Shown here piece by piece: positions 17,081 to 25,981 of a stretch of 64,000 bases of DNA (its first letter is position 1; every line of letters begins with the position of its first letter). The notes beneath the pieces were generated by a model. The model saw only the letters and a program-made list of their open reading frames with translations, was not told the origin of the DNA and did not search any database. Origin of the DNA: Desulfomonilaceae bacterium (GTDB lineage Bacteria; Desulfobacterota; Desulfomonilia; Desulfomonilales; Desulfomonilaceae). A program made the translations under genes and the position numbers. The stretch covers positions 161,741 to 225,740 of the forward strand of contig JBAZSD010000004.1 in assembly GCA_041662605.1 (NCBI GenBank), read 5' to 3'.

Positions 17081-17109
17081 GATCGTTTTCTGAAACGGTC
17101 AACGTGACC
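17081..17109. promoter_or_regulatory. Overlapping dyads before the second pps gene pair
   Basis: GATCGTTT-TCTG-AAACGGTC (17081-17100, one G-T mismatch) overlaps the perfect palindrome GGTCA-ACG-TGACC (17097-17109). They sit 33 bases before the ppsA-like start. They could be an operator or alternative leader hairpins tuning expression of pps relative to ubiX. Confidence 0.35.
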
Positions 17110-17141
17110 AATGTAAGTAACAAGAGACAGGAGGACGAAAC

Positions 17142-18974
17142 ATGGCCGAGATGAAATTCCCAAATCCACACGAAGCGGAAACTATTCCAGGGACCGAAGG
17201 TTGGGAACGTATGTATCCCTACAATTATCAGTACAGTACTGAAGATCCGGAACGCAAGAAATATGAGGAGGACATGTTCTGGTTTTACGATGGACTGCAC
17301 TATCCAGAACCGATGTATCCCTTTGACATCATTTGGGACGAGGCCTGGTTTTTAGGCCTTTCTCAGTTCAATTCCAGGATCTTCATCGTTCCTCCTGCAA
17401 TGGGTGTCGATCACCGAATTCATAACGGCTACATTTATATCACCCCATTACCTGTTTCTGACCCAAGCGAGATACCAAAAAGGGCAGAATTGTTTATGAA
17501 AAGAGCCGGGTATTATTATCAGAACTGGGATCGTCTCCATGATCAGTGGGAAGTAAAAATGCGAGACGTTATTGATCAGGTCTCGAAGCTGAAAATCCCG
17601 ACTCTCCCTGAAATTGAAGACGAGTCTGTGGTCACTGAAGGTCTTGGCACATCTACAGGGTATACGCTGCTTAAAGCATATGACAAACTTATAGATCTTG
17701 GCATACTAACATGGCAGTACCACTTCGAGTTTCTGAATTTAGGGTACGCCGCCTACGTGGTTTTCGTTGATTTCTGTCAAAAAGCCTTTCCTGACATTCC
17801 TCTTCAAAAAATCACACAGATGGTCGGCGGCATCGATGTAATAATTTATCGACCGGACGAAGAATTGAAGAAATTGGCCAAGTTAGCGATTGATCTTGGA
17901 GTGGATGACATTGCGCTAAAAGGCAACGAGGTTGAAGTATTGGAAGGCATGCAAGCGAGCGAGAACGGTAAGAAGTGGTTGGAAGCCTTCAATGCAGCGA
18001 GAGAGCCCTGGTTCTATGTGTCCACAGGAACCGGTTGGTATCATCACGACAAATGCTGGAATGACGACCTGGATGTCCCTTTGTCGGCAATGGGGATTTA
18101 TATAGAAAAAATTAGGAAAGGGGACAATATAGATCGGCCGACCAAGAGCATTATTGCAGAAAGAGAAAGGCTCGCTACGGAATACAGGGCTTTACTCAAT
18201 ACGGACGCGGATAGACAGACCTATGATCAGCTACTCGGGACCGCGAGAACAGTTTTCCCATATGTCGAGAATCATCTTTTCTACGTCGAGCACTGGTTCC
18301 ACAGTCTTTTCTGGAACAAAATACGTGAGGTCGGGAAAATCCTGGTTGATTACAAATTGATCGAGGATGTGGAAGATGTTTGGTACTTGAAACGATCCGA
18401 GATTAAGGACGCTCTATGGGACGTAGTTACGAGCTGGGCGACAGGAAGTAAGCCAAGAGGACCCCTCGTATGGCCCAAAGAGGTGGCTTGGCGTAAGGGA
18501 GTCATGGACAAATTCCGTCAGTGGACCCCGCCCGACGCTATGGGGACGATGCCGGAGACCATAACTGAACCATTCACGATAGTCTTGTGGGGTATCACTT
18601 CCGAATCCATGTCCCAATGGGCAAAATTAAAAGCCGTAGCTGAGGGTGATCTGACCATGATAATCGGTTTTCCTGGTTCCCCGGGAGTGGTCGAAGGCAA
18701 AGTTCGCGTATGCCGCACAGTCAAAGAGGTGGGAGAACTCAAGGAAGGAGAAATACTTGTGGCCCCCACGACTTCTCCTAGCTGGGCTCCGGCCTTCCAG
18801 AAAATCAAAGCTGCCATTACCGATGTTGGCGGGGTTATGTGCCACGCAGCTATCGTCTGTCGTGAATATGGTCTTCCGGCCGTAGTGGGAACCGGATCCG
18901 CGACATCGAGGCTGAAAACTGGCCAAAGAATAAGGCTTGACGGTTCCAAAGGTGAAATCAACATAATCGATTAG
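17142..18974 (+). CDS. ppsA: Phenylphosphate synthase alpha subunit (PpsA-like)
   Basis: A 610-residue protein with a strong GGAGG start site. It matches the size of the roughly 70 kDa subunit of Thauera phenylphosphate synthase. An N-terminal substrate domain (FWFYDGLHYPEPMYPFD near 45-61) is followed by a long helical middle part and a C-terminal PEP-utiliser mobile domain (from about 515). The phosphorylated histidine is His568 in GGVMCHAAIVCREYGLP, with the usual preceding Cys. The known subunit accepts the beta-phosphoryl of ATP and passes it to phenol, giving phenylphosphate. ppsB-like, ubiD and CBS genes follow directly, which supports a phenol or substituted-phenol substrate. Confidence 0.85.
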   Translation: MAEMKFPNPHEAETIPGTEGWERMYPYNYQYSTEDPERKKYEEDMFWFYDGLHYPEPMYPFDIIWDEAWFLGLSQFNSRIFIVPPAMGVDHRIHNGYIYITPLPVSDPSEIPKRAELFMKRAGYYYQNWDRLHDQWEVKMRDVIDQVSKLKIPTLPEIEDESVVTEGLGTSTGYTLLKAYDKLIDLGILTWQYHFEFLNLGYAAYVVFVDFCQKAFPDIPLQKITQMVGGIDVIIYRPDEELKKLAKLAIDLGVDDIALKGNEVEVLEGMQASENGKKWLEAFNAAREPWFYVSTGTGWYHHDKCWNDDLDVPLSAMGIYIEKIRKGDNIDRPTKSIIAERERLATEYRALLNTDADRQTYDQLLGTARTVFPYVENHLFYVEHWFHSLFWNKIREVGKILVDYKLIEDVEDVWYLKRSEIKDALWDVVTSWATGSKPRGPLVWPKEVAWRKGVMDKFRQWTPPDAMGTMPETITEPFTIVLWGITSESMSQWAKLKAVAEGDLTMIIGFPGSPGVVEGKVRVCRTVKEVGELKEGEILVAPTTSPSWAPAFQKIKAAITDVGGVMCHAAIVCREYGLPAVVGTGSATSRLKTGQRIRLDGSKGEINIID

Positions 18975-19004
18975 ATATTTGTCGTAAAACTATAGGAGTC
19001 CGTG

Positions 19005-20084
19005 ATGGACACATCAGGGTATGTGATTCCCTTTGAAAATTGCGATAACAGCATGGTTGGTATTGTCGGAGGAAAATGCGCCAGTCTGGGGGAACTAATG
19101 AAGGCAAGAATCCCGGTTCCCCCGGGCTTTGCAATCACGACCGCCGCATATGAACAATTCCTCGATGACAATGACCTGAAAAACAAGATTGTCAATCGTT
19201 TGGTCAATCTAAATGATGAGGACCTTTCTAAACTGGAAGAAGCGTCGAAAGATATCCGAAGTTGGATCGAGGCTGGAACCATAAGCGAAACACTGGAAGA
19301 CATCATCGCTTCGCAGTATCGGCTCTTGGCACGCCGTTCGCGAATACCAGCCCTGCCGGTTGCGGTTCGATCCTCGGCGACGGCGGAAGATCTGCCCGGC
19401 GCGAGCTTTGCCGGACAGCAAGACACTTTCCTATGGATAAGGGGTGTGGATCAGTTGCTCGACAGAACAAAAAGATGCTGGTCCAGCCTGTTCACTGCCA
19501 GAGCAATCGCCTACAGGATAAAAATGGGATTCGAGCATTCCATTGTCCTCATTAGCGTTGCGATCCAGAAAATGGTCAGATCATTTACGGCAGGAGTTAT
19601 GTTTACACTGAACCCGGCCACGGGTGACAGGGCTACCGTAGTTATAGATTCTAACTTCGGATATGGAGAAAGCGTAGTGTCAGGAGAAGTGACACCTGAC
19701 CAGTTTCACGTGAACAAGATTACTATGGATGTTGTAAAGAAGACCGTTTCAGAGAAGAAGATTTATTACACTACAGACCCGGAGTCCGATGAAGTTCTAA
19801 AACTGGATTTACATCCGGAACGACAGACACAACAGAGTCTTCTGGACGAAGAGATAATTCAGCTTGCTAAAGTCGGGAAAATTATTGAGCAACATTACGG
19901 GCGTCCTATGGATATAGAATGGGCCACCGAAAAGGGACTGCCTTACAAGGGAGAAATTTTTATTCTTCAGAGCCGCCCTGAAACCGTTTGGAGCCAAAAG
20001 GAGGCTAAACCATTAGTGGAGCCCAAGGCTTCTGCGATTGAACAAATAATCGCTGGACTGATCAAGGGACGAACCATCACATAA
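19005..20084 (+). CDS. ppsB: Phenylphosphate synthase beta subunit (PpsB-like, ATP-grasp)
   Basis: Start ATG 19005 is set by AGGAG six bases upstream; a GTG three bases earlier is less likely. The 359-residue protein has the complete PEP-synthase N-terminal ATP-grasp signature: GGKCASLGEL near 22, AVRSSATAEDLPGASFAGQQ at 120-139, SNFGYGESVVSGEVTPDQF near 210, and the C-terminal Asp-Ile-Glu-Trp then LQSRPE. It phosphorylates the histidine of the upstream PpsA-like protein from ATP. Unlike its region A paralogue it keeps the canonical loop. The gene is 30 bases after ppsA, so a stoichiometric complex is likely. Confidence 0.85.
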   Translation: MDTSGYVIPFENCDNSMVGIVGGKCASLGELMKARIPVPPGFAITTAAYEQFLDDNDLKNKIVNRLVNLNDEDLSKLEEASKDIRSWIEAGTISETLEDIIASQYRLLARRSRIPALPVAVRSSATAEDLPGASFAGQQDTFLWIRGVDQLLDRTKRCWSSLFTARAIAYRIKMGFEHSIVLISVAIQKMVRSFTAGVMFTLNPATGDRATVVIDSNFGYGESVVSGEVTPDQFHVNKITMDVVKKTVSEKKIYYTTDPESDEVLKLDLHPERQTQQSLLDEEIIQLAKVGKIIEQHYGRPMDIEWATEKGLPYKGEIFILQSRPETVWSQKEAKPLVEPKASAIEQIIAGLIKGRTIT

Positions 20085-20121
20085 GGCCAAATAATCTAAA
20101 GATAAGGAGATGTGGATTCGT

Positions 20122-21528
20122 ATGAAAGACATGAGAGATTTTGTCAAGGAAGCTGAAGCTAAAGGACTCTGTAAAAGGATTAAGGCGGAGGTCGACTGGG
20201 ACCTCGAGCTGTCACATATCGCTAAACTCAACGAAGAACAAAGCGGTCCCGCTCTGTTCTTTCAAAATATAAAGGATTACCACACACCGGTCATCACCAG
20301 TGTATGCACTACCACGGAACGCCTGTCCCTGATCATGGGGCAACCGCTCGACTCGACCCTGGTGAATCTTTACGACGCTTGGGCAAGGTTGGGCGAAAAT
20401 CTGCTTCCTCCCAAGTATGTGGACAAGACTGCAGCGCCGTGCAAGGAAAACATCCTGACCGGAGATCAGATCGACCTTTTCAAGTTCCCGGTTCCCCGTT
20501 GGTACCCGCTGGATGGCGGGCGTTTTATCGGCACCGCTCACTTTTTCATTACCAAAGACCCTGAAACAGGCTGGGTCAACCTGGGCACTTACCGCGCCCA
20601 ACTGCTTGGCAAGGACAAGATCGGAACCCAGTTCATCAAGGGCAAACACGCAGACATCATGCTGAAGAAGTATAAGGCATTGGGCAAACCGATGCCAGTC
20701 GCCTCGATAATCGGATGTGACCCTTTGCTTTTCATCATGGGAGCGGCCCGAATTTCCGCTTCAGTGTCGGAATATGACGTAGCGGGAGCCCTCAGGGGAA
20801 CACCTGTGGAGGTAGTAAAGGGAGAAACCGTTGATCTGCCCATACCGGCGCATGCCGAAATCGTTATCGAAGGTGAGGTGGACGCCGACAAATTCATGGA
20901 AGAAGGACCGTTCGGCGAGTACACCGGTTATTACTCCGGCGTGGGCACCGACCCGCGAAATTTCGTGGATGTGAAATGCGTCACCCACCGGAACAATCCG
21001 ATTCTGTGGGGGACTACTGTGGGTCGGGCGGTGACTGACACCCACATGACTATGGCGCTTTCCTACGGAGCGACTCTCTGGCAGCAACTCCTGGCCATGA
21101 AGATTCCAGGTTTGAAAGCCGTTTACTGTCCACCCGAAGGATCGGGAAGGTTCCTTGCCATAATCTCTGTCAAACAGATGTACCCGGGGCATGCCGACCA
21201 AGTCCTTACTGCGGCCATTTCTACGGAAATGGGAGCTTATGGTCTGAAAACCGTGATCGTTGTAGATGAAGACATCGATCCCTGGGACATTCCACGGGTG
21301 ATGTACGCTCTTAGTTTCAGGTTCCAGCCGAACCGGTCTCAGGTAATTAAGCGTGGTCGATCAACCCCATTGGATCCATCTCTACCCATCGACGCCAGAG
21401 ACATCACTGGCCGCCTCCTCCTGGACGCCACCATCCCCTATGACTGGAAAGACAAGCCGATTCCAATCGAGCTCGATGCAAAAATGGTGGAAAGAGTTAA
21501 GGGACGGTGGTCCGAACTGGGACTGTGA
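20122..21528 (+). CDS. UbiD-family (de)carboxylase, phenylphosphate carboxylase-like
   Basis: The ATG at 20110 abuts AAGGAG and is too close, so the start is put at 20122 (MKDMRDFVKEAEAKG), the usual UbiD opening. The 468-residue protein keeps the catalytic triad: Arg158 (NLGTYRAQ) and Glu261/Glu266 in EGPFGEYTGY, plus Asn and His contacts for Mn/prenyl-FMN. UbiD enzymes reversibly carboxylate aromatics. Behind ppsAB the likely reaction is phenylphosphate plus CO2 to 4-hydroxybenzoate. Thauera needs two UbiD subunits plus small gamma and HAD delta subunits; here one UbiD stands alone, so this enzyme may be simpler or use a different substrate. Confidence 0.88.
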   Translation: MKDMRDFVKEAEAKGLCKRIKAEVDWDLELSHIAKLNEEQSGPALFFQNIKDYHTPVITSVCTTTERLSLIMGQPLDSTLVNLYDAWARLGENLLPPKYVDKTAAPCKENILTGDQIDLFKFPVPRWYPLDGGRFIGTAHFFITKDPETGWVNLGTYRAQLLGKDKIGTQFIKGKHADIMLKKYKALGKPMPVASIIGCDPLLFIMGAARISASVSEYDVAGALRGTPVEVVKGETVDLPIPAHAEIVIEGEVDADKFMEEGPFGEYTGYYSGVGTDPRNFVDVKCVTHRNNPILWGTTVGRAVTDTHMTMALSYGATLWQQLLAMKIPGLKAVYCPPEGSGRFLAIISVKQMYPGHADQVLTAAISTEMGAYGLKTVIVVDEDIDPWDIPRVMYALSFRFQPNRSQVIKRGRSTPLDPSLPIDARDITGRLLLDATIPYDWKDKPIPIELDAKMVERVKGRWSELGL

Positions 21529-21584
21529 ATTGGAGATCGCTAAACAGAAAACGCTAATCAGCTCGGTCTGTCGAGGAGGACTGG

Positions 21585-23246
21585 ATGAAACCGATTCGTT
21601 ATAAGCAGGAAATGGTCGATGAATTCTTAAGAAACGGCTATTGGACCCAGGAAACCTTTTACGATTTCTGGGATAGGAACGCCCGTGAATATGGAGACAG
21701 GGAGGCCCTGGTAGACTCCAAATACCGGTTGACCTGGGCCGAAGCAAAGCGTCTAGTGGACGCAATGGCTATTTCATGGGTCGAAATGGGAATTCCGAAG
21801 CATTCTCGAATCATCATTCAGTCCCCCAACAGCGTTTACGGTTTTTTGTCCAGGATCGCCTGTGAAAGGGCCGGTCTGATCTCGTTGACTGTTTATCCGT
21901 ACCTTCGGCAGAGAGAACTTGAATACATGGTCGAGAGGACGGAAGCATCGGCCGTTATCATCCTGAATATTTACAACAAATTCGATTATCTGGAAATGTA
22001 CAAAGGGTTGCAAAAGCAGTTTCCTCATTTGAAAAACATCTTTCTGTTCGACGACGAAGTTCCGGATTCGGTGCCCGAGGGAACGTTTTCGCTCACCCGC
22101 ATAGTAAATGATAGGGCCCAAAAGCCGGTGGACGAGTCAATCCTTGCGGAAAGACGACTGGATCCTATATGGAATGTGGCGCTGCTTACCACGACAACGG
22201 GAACAACTGGAATTCCCAAACTTGTGGAATGGCCGATGGCTCCACGTGTCTGCACATCCAAGGGCCGCGTGGATATCTGGAAACTGAACAAGGACGATAT
22301 TACAGTGGCTATCGCTCCTCATGCCGGTGGAGCGGCTGGTACACTCACATATTTTGCAGCGCCACTGGCCGGAGCAAAAACCGTCATGTTGGAGGAATTC
22401 TCTCCGGACGGGGCGCTGGCGCTCATTGAAAAAGAAAAGGCTACGGCCATCGGCGTCGTGCCCACTCATCTTGTGAGGATGCTCGACACGGATACGTCCA
22501 AATACGATTTGAGTTCGCTGCGTTTTATCCGTTCAGCCGGTGGCTATCTTTCTCCCCAGATTGCAGAGGAAGCCGAGCGGGCTTTCGGCGCATCCATCAC
22601 AAGTGATCTTGGCACCCAGGACATGGGGTCGGTGTCCGGATGCCGCGTCGAGGATTCCAGAGATTTACGCCGTCGGACAGTGGGTCGAATGCTTCCGGGA
22701 AACCAGGTCCGTCTAATGGATGAGGAAAACAAAAACGAAGTTCCCGATGGAGAACCCGGTGTCCTATATTTCCGTGGCCCCCACGCCCCTGCTGGTTACT
22801 ACCGCGATGAGAAACTCACCGCAACTGTTTTCGATCCCAACGGATGGACCACCACCGGCGATATTGTTAAATTCGACCAGGGTTGCCTGTGGATACTTGG
22901 AAGAGCCAAAGATATGATTATCCGAGGGGGACAGAATATATATCCTGCTGAAATCGAAGGCCTATTGAACGATCATCCCAAGGTGGCCTCGGTTGCGGTC
23001 GTAGGGTACCCGGACAGGGAGATGGGAGAACGCGCCTGCGCCTACGTGATTCCAAAAGCGGGGAGCCAATTCACCTTCAAGGAAATGGTGGATTTCCTAA
23101 AAGCCAGGAATATCGCCATGTTCAAACTCCCGGAGAGGCTGGAGATAGTGTCCGAGTTTCCATCTGTGGGCGATTCCGGAAAGGTTAACAAAGAAACCCT
23201 GAAAAAAGATATCAGGGAAAAGGTGCAGGCGGAGGTCAGAATTTGA
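21585..23246 (+). CDS. Aryl-CoA ligase (AMP-forming; 4-hydroxybenzoate-type)
   Basis: A 553-residue ANL-family enzyme. The ATP loop TTTTGTTGIPKL sits near 205, the hinge is GRAKDMIIRGGQNIYPAEIE near 440, and the catalytic Lys is in DSGKVNKETLKK near 533. Start ATG 21585 follows GAGGAGG. The family activates carboxylates as adenylates and transfers them to CoA. Directly behind UbiD it most likely makes 4-hydroxybenzoyl-CoA, the entry to dearomatisation. It resembles 2,3-dihydroxybenzoate-AMP ligases in general form, so substrate choice is inferred from position. Its stop overlaps the next start. Confidence 0.85.
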   Translation: MKPIRYKQEMVDEFLRNGYWTQETFYDFWDRNAREYGDREALVDSKYRLTWAEAKRLVDAMAISWVEMGIPKHSRIIIQSPNSVYGFLSRIACERAGLISLTVYPYLRQRELEYMVERTEASAVIILNIYNKFDYLEMYKGLQKQFPHLKNIFLFDDEVPDSVPEGTFSLTRIVNDRAQKPVDESILAERRLDPIWNVALLTTTTGTTGIPKLVEWPMAPRVCTSKGRVDIWKLNKDDITVAIAPHAGGAAGTLTYFAAPLAGAKTVMLEEFSPDGALALIEKEKATAIGVVPTHLVRMLDTDTSKYDLSSLRFIRSAGGYLSPQIAEEAERAFGASITSDLGTQDMGSVSGCRVEDSRDLRRRTVGRMLPGNQVRLMDEENKNEVPDGEPGVLYFRGPHAPAGYYRDEKLTATVFDPNGWTTTGDIVKFDQGCLWILGRAKDMIIRGGQNIYPAEIEGLLNDHPKVASVAVVGYPDREMGERACAYVIPKAGSQFTFKEMVDFLKARNIAMFKLPERLEIVSEFPSVGDSGKVNKETLKKDIREKVQAEVRI

Positions 23247-24493
23247 TGGAACGCGTGTCGCTTCTTGTGTCGACACTAGACACAAAAGGTCCGGAAACCT
23301 TTTATCTTAGAGATTCTATTAAGAATAGAGGCGGCGCATGCCTAGTCCTGGACATGAGTATGTCCGGAGAATTTCCCGGCGCCGATATAACATCCGCGGA
23401 AACAGCGCGTGCGGCAGGGGCCGATATTGAGGACATTCGGGTTTCTAAAGAAAGAAAGAAAATAACCAGACAAATGATTTCAGGCGCAACCAAAATAGCG
23501 ACTGATCTAATGAAATCAGGGCGTCTGGGGGGTGTGATTGGTCTGGGAGGTTCTACCGGCAGCCTTATGGCGACTGATGTCATGAGGGCCCTGCCATTTG
23601 GAGTTCCAAAGTTAATGGTTTCTTCTACCGCCGCCCTACCCGGCTTGGCTACCCGATACATTGGCGCTGGAGATATAGCTATACTGCATACTGTTATAGA
23701 GATCTCCGGTTTGTCAAAGCCCCTGATGAACATCCTGGACAGGGCGGCCGCCGCAATCACAGGAATGGCGACGATTGATTCGCTTACTGTTCAATCATCG
23801 CGGGATAGTGGCATTCCTCTGGTGGCAATGTCCATGTTCGGTCCCACAGAACGCTGCTCTCATTCCGTGAGACAAAGTCTGGAATCCAGTGGATATCAGG
23901 TAATCGGATTCTCGGCCGCTGGAATTTGTGACAGGGCCATGGAAGAGATGATTTCGGAAGGCTTTTTTGATGCAGTCGTGGAATTGGCCCCAGGTGGAGT
24001 AGGAGAAGAATATCTTGGCGGCATGAGAGCCGCCGGCGCAAATCGCCTGACCAGCGCAGCCAAAATCGGCATTCCCCAAGTAATCGCGCCAGGGGGGGTC
24101 AATCTCACCAGCCCACGAAAATCACGTTACAAACCAGAGCATCATGAACGTCGAAAATTCGAGCTAGATGAACTCCGGACATTCTTGAGGGTCTCTGATG
24201 AAGAAATTGTCGGAGTGGCCAAGGTTTTTGCGGAAAAGCTAAATCAGGCAAAAGGGCCTACCATTTTTCTCTTTCCCACACGTGGTTGGTCCGCTGTCGA
24301 CCCGCCAACGGGACATATGTTTGACAGAGATCAGGACAGGTTATTTCTGATGACTCTAAAAGAGGCCCTTTCATCCGATCAGGTCGTCATTAGAGAGGTA
24401 GACGCCAATCTGGAAGAACAGACTTTTGCCGAGGCCGTAGCGTCCGCTTGTTTGGAAATCTTCCCCAAGAGTTTGAAATCGCAAAAAGATTAG
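23246..24493 (+). CDS. UPF0261 / Tm-1-like ATP-binding protein
   Basis: ATG 23246 overlaps the ligase stop (TGATG) with GGAGG about 12 bases upstream, so the 415-residue protein is translationally coupled. It carries the family features: STLDTKGPETFYLRDSI, GLGGSTGSLMATDVMRALPFG near 105, FPTRGWSAVDPP and REVDANLEEQTFAEAVA at the end. It is a paralogue of the minus-strand gene at 13374. The biochemical role of bacterial UPF0261 proteins is unknown. Coupling inside a phenol-activation operon suggests an ATP-linked accessory or effector function, perhaps with the CBS protein that follows. Confidence 0.85.
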   Translation: MERVSLLVSTLDTKGPETFYLRDSIKNRGGACLVLDMSMSGEFPGADITSAETARAAGADIEDIRVSKERKKITRQMISGATKIATDLMKSGRLGGVIGLGGSTGSLMATDVMRALPFGVPKLMVSSTAALPGLATRYIGAGDIAILHTVIEISGLSKPLMNILDRAAAAITGMATIDSLTVQSSRDSGIPLVAMSMFGPTERCSHSVRQSLESSGYQVIGFSAAGICDRAMEEMISEGFFDAVVELAPGGVGEEYLGGMRAAGANRLTSAAKIGIPQVIAPGGVNLTSPRKSRYKPEHHERRKFELDELRTFLRVSDEEIVGVAKVFAEKLNQAKGPTIFLFPTRGWSAVDPPTGHMFDRDQDRLFLMTLKEALSSDQVVIREVDANLEEQTFAEAVASACLEIFPKSLKSQKD

Positions 24494-24592
24494 ACTTCTC
24501 TTTCGGGGTTCTTGGGAACTATCAATTACAAAAACCTCGGCTTGAATTTGATAACTAGGAATTACTGCCTGCAACCGATTCAGGAGGCCATA

Positions 24593-25234
24593 ATGTTCGT
24601 TAGAAACTGGATGCATGCTCAAGAATTGTCAATCTCAAGTGACGCTTTGGCGACCGAAGCTGTTACTCTAATTTCACAGAATAACCTGAAAATGCTGCCG
24701 GTGGTTGATAACGGCCGCTTACGGGGAGTTGTCCACAGGAGAGATCTCAGTGAGGCGGCGACCTGTGTAAGTGAAAGTGGTAATACATGTGAAATGAACT
24801 ACTTTTGCAACAAGCTCAAGGTCAAGGATGTCATGGTCCGCATGCCTGTGGCGGTCTCCGTCGATGATAGTGTTGAAGACGTGCTCATGAAGGGTCGTGA
24901 ACGAACAATGAGCACTTTCCCTGTAATGGATGGGGACAAGGTGGTGGGAGTGCTCTCCGACCGGGAAATTTTTGTAATGCTTTTTAAACTCTTGGAGGTC
25001 GGCCTGGAATGCACGCGAATTACCCTTGCTGATGTAAATCTTCAGGAAGGAACCTTGTCAAAGATTCTAAAAATTGTGGAGGATAGTAACTGCATGGTCC
25101 GGGCGGTCTTCACCGTTCCGGAAGGCAAGAACGGGTCGGCCCGCGTCGTGTTACGCACGGAATGTAAAGATTCAGGAGTTTTGAACAAGAATTTGGTGGA
25201 TAATGGCTTCAATATACTGGAATTCAAGGGATAG
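24593..25234 (+). CDS. ppsC: Two-CBS-domain protein, PpsC-like subunit
   Basis: Start 24593 (MFVRNWMHAQEL) follows CAGGAGG; an in-frame extension to 24512 is not supported. The 213-residue protein has one CBS motif at about 7-60 (LPVVDNGRLRGVVHRRDL), a second at about 75-135 (FPVMDGDKVVGVLSDREIF) and an ACT-like C-terminal part. Its size and domains match the 24 kDa third subunit of phenylphosphate synthase, which stimulates phenol phosphorylation. CBS domains sense adenine nucleotides, so it could couple phosphoryl transfer to energy state. No equivalent was found beside the region A pair. Confidence 0.8.
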   Translation: MFVRNWMHAQELSISSDALATEAVTLISQNNLKMLPVVDNGRLRGVVHRRDLSEAATCVSESGNTCEMNYFCNKLKVKDVMVRMPVAVSVDDSVEDVLMKGRERTMSTFPVMDGDKVVGVLSDREIFVMLFKLLEVGLECTRITLADVNLQEGTLSKILKIVEDSNCMVRAVFTVPEGKNGSARVVLRTECKDSGVLNKNLVDNGFNILEFKG

Positions 25235-25360
25235 GCTAAACAATGACGGTTTATGGACGGCTTTTTGGATTCATACAAAAGTAAGGCCATCCTACGGAAT
25301 TTGAACTTTACATTTTTTTTGAGGTCTCTGTTAATGTTCCTCACGGAGGGAGCGTCTAAT

Positions 25361-25933
25361 ATGGTTGAACCTTTTGCGGAAATATATGAACTGGCTTTAC
25401 CTTACCTTGACACCAGGAACAACAAAATCCATATGGAGGTTTCCAGAGGCTTTGCTGTGAGGTTGTTACAGGCGGAAGGCGGGGAACCGAAAGTGGTGTT
25501 ACCCGCAATAACACTTCATGATGTCGGCTGGAAAATGGTACCTGAAGAATTGCACCTCAGGGCGTTTGGTCCCCATGATTATGACCGGGCAATTAACCGG
25601 ATACATGAAGTTGAAGGAGCCAGAATAGCCGGTGAAATTCTCGAAAAGGTGGGATACGACCCTGCTTTGATCGCTGAAATAGTGGAGATCATAGGTGGTC
25701 ATGATTCACGAGAGACAGCATTATCCCTTAACGATGCTATTGTAAAAGACTCGGACAAACTGTGGCGCTTTTCAAAAGAAGCTTCGGAAATAGATCCGAA
25801 GAGATTCAACATCGATGCGAATATCCATATTCCTTGGTTAGCTTTACAAATAGAAGGGTGGTTCATCACAGAAACAGGGAAGAAGATAGCGCGTGAAGAA
25901 CAACAACTCAGGTCTAAGGCTCTAGAACAATAG
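25361..25933 (+). CDS. HD-domain phosphohydrolase-like protein (second copy)
   Basis: Start 25361 (MVEPFAEIYELALPYLD) is set by CGGAGGG ten bases upstream; the frame extends to 25253 without support. The 190-residue protein repeats the metal-ligand pattern of the region A copy: IHMEVS His, LHDVGWKM, HEVEGARIAGEIL, GGHDSRET and KDSDK. It is the last gene of the ubiX-pps operon. No HAD-type PpcD gene is present, so this HD protein could supply the phosphatase-like function associated with phenylphosphate carboxylation. Alternatively it removes dead-end phosphates or signals through nucleotides. Confidence 0.75.
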   Translation: MVEPFAEIYELALPYLDTRNNKIHMEVSRGFAVRLLQAEGGEPKVVLPAITLHDVGWKMVPEELHLRAFGPHDYDRAINRIHEVEGARIAGEILEKVGYDPALIAEIVEIIGGHDSRETALSLNDAIVKDSDKLWRFSKEASEIDPKRFNIDANIHIPWLALQIEGWFITETGKKIAREEQQLRSKALEQ

Positions 25934-25981
25934 TAGTTCCACTCGTTTGGACGTTATAGGAAGCTTAGCGGAGCGTTGTTA

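Noticed and set aside
20110..20121. UbiD start at ATG 20110
   Set aside because: It directly abuts the AAGGAG ribosome site, leaving no spacing, whereas ATG 20122 gives the usual UbiD N-terminus.
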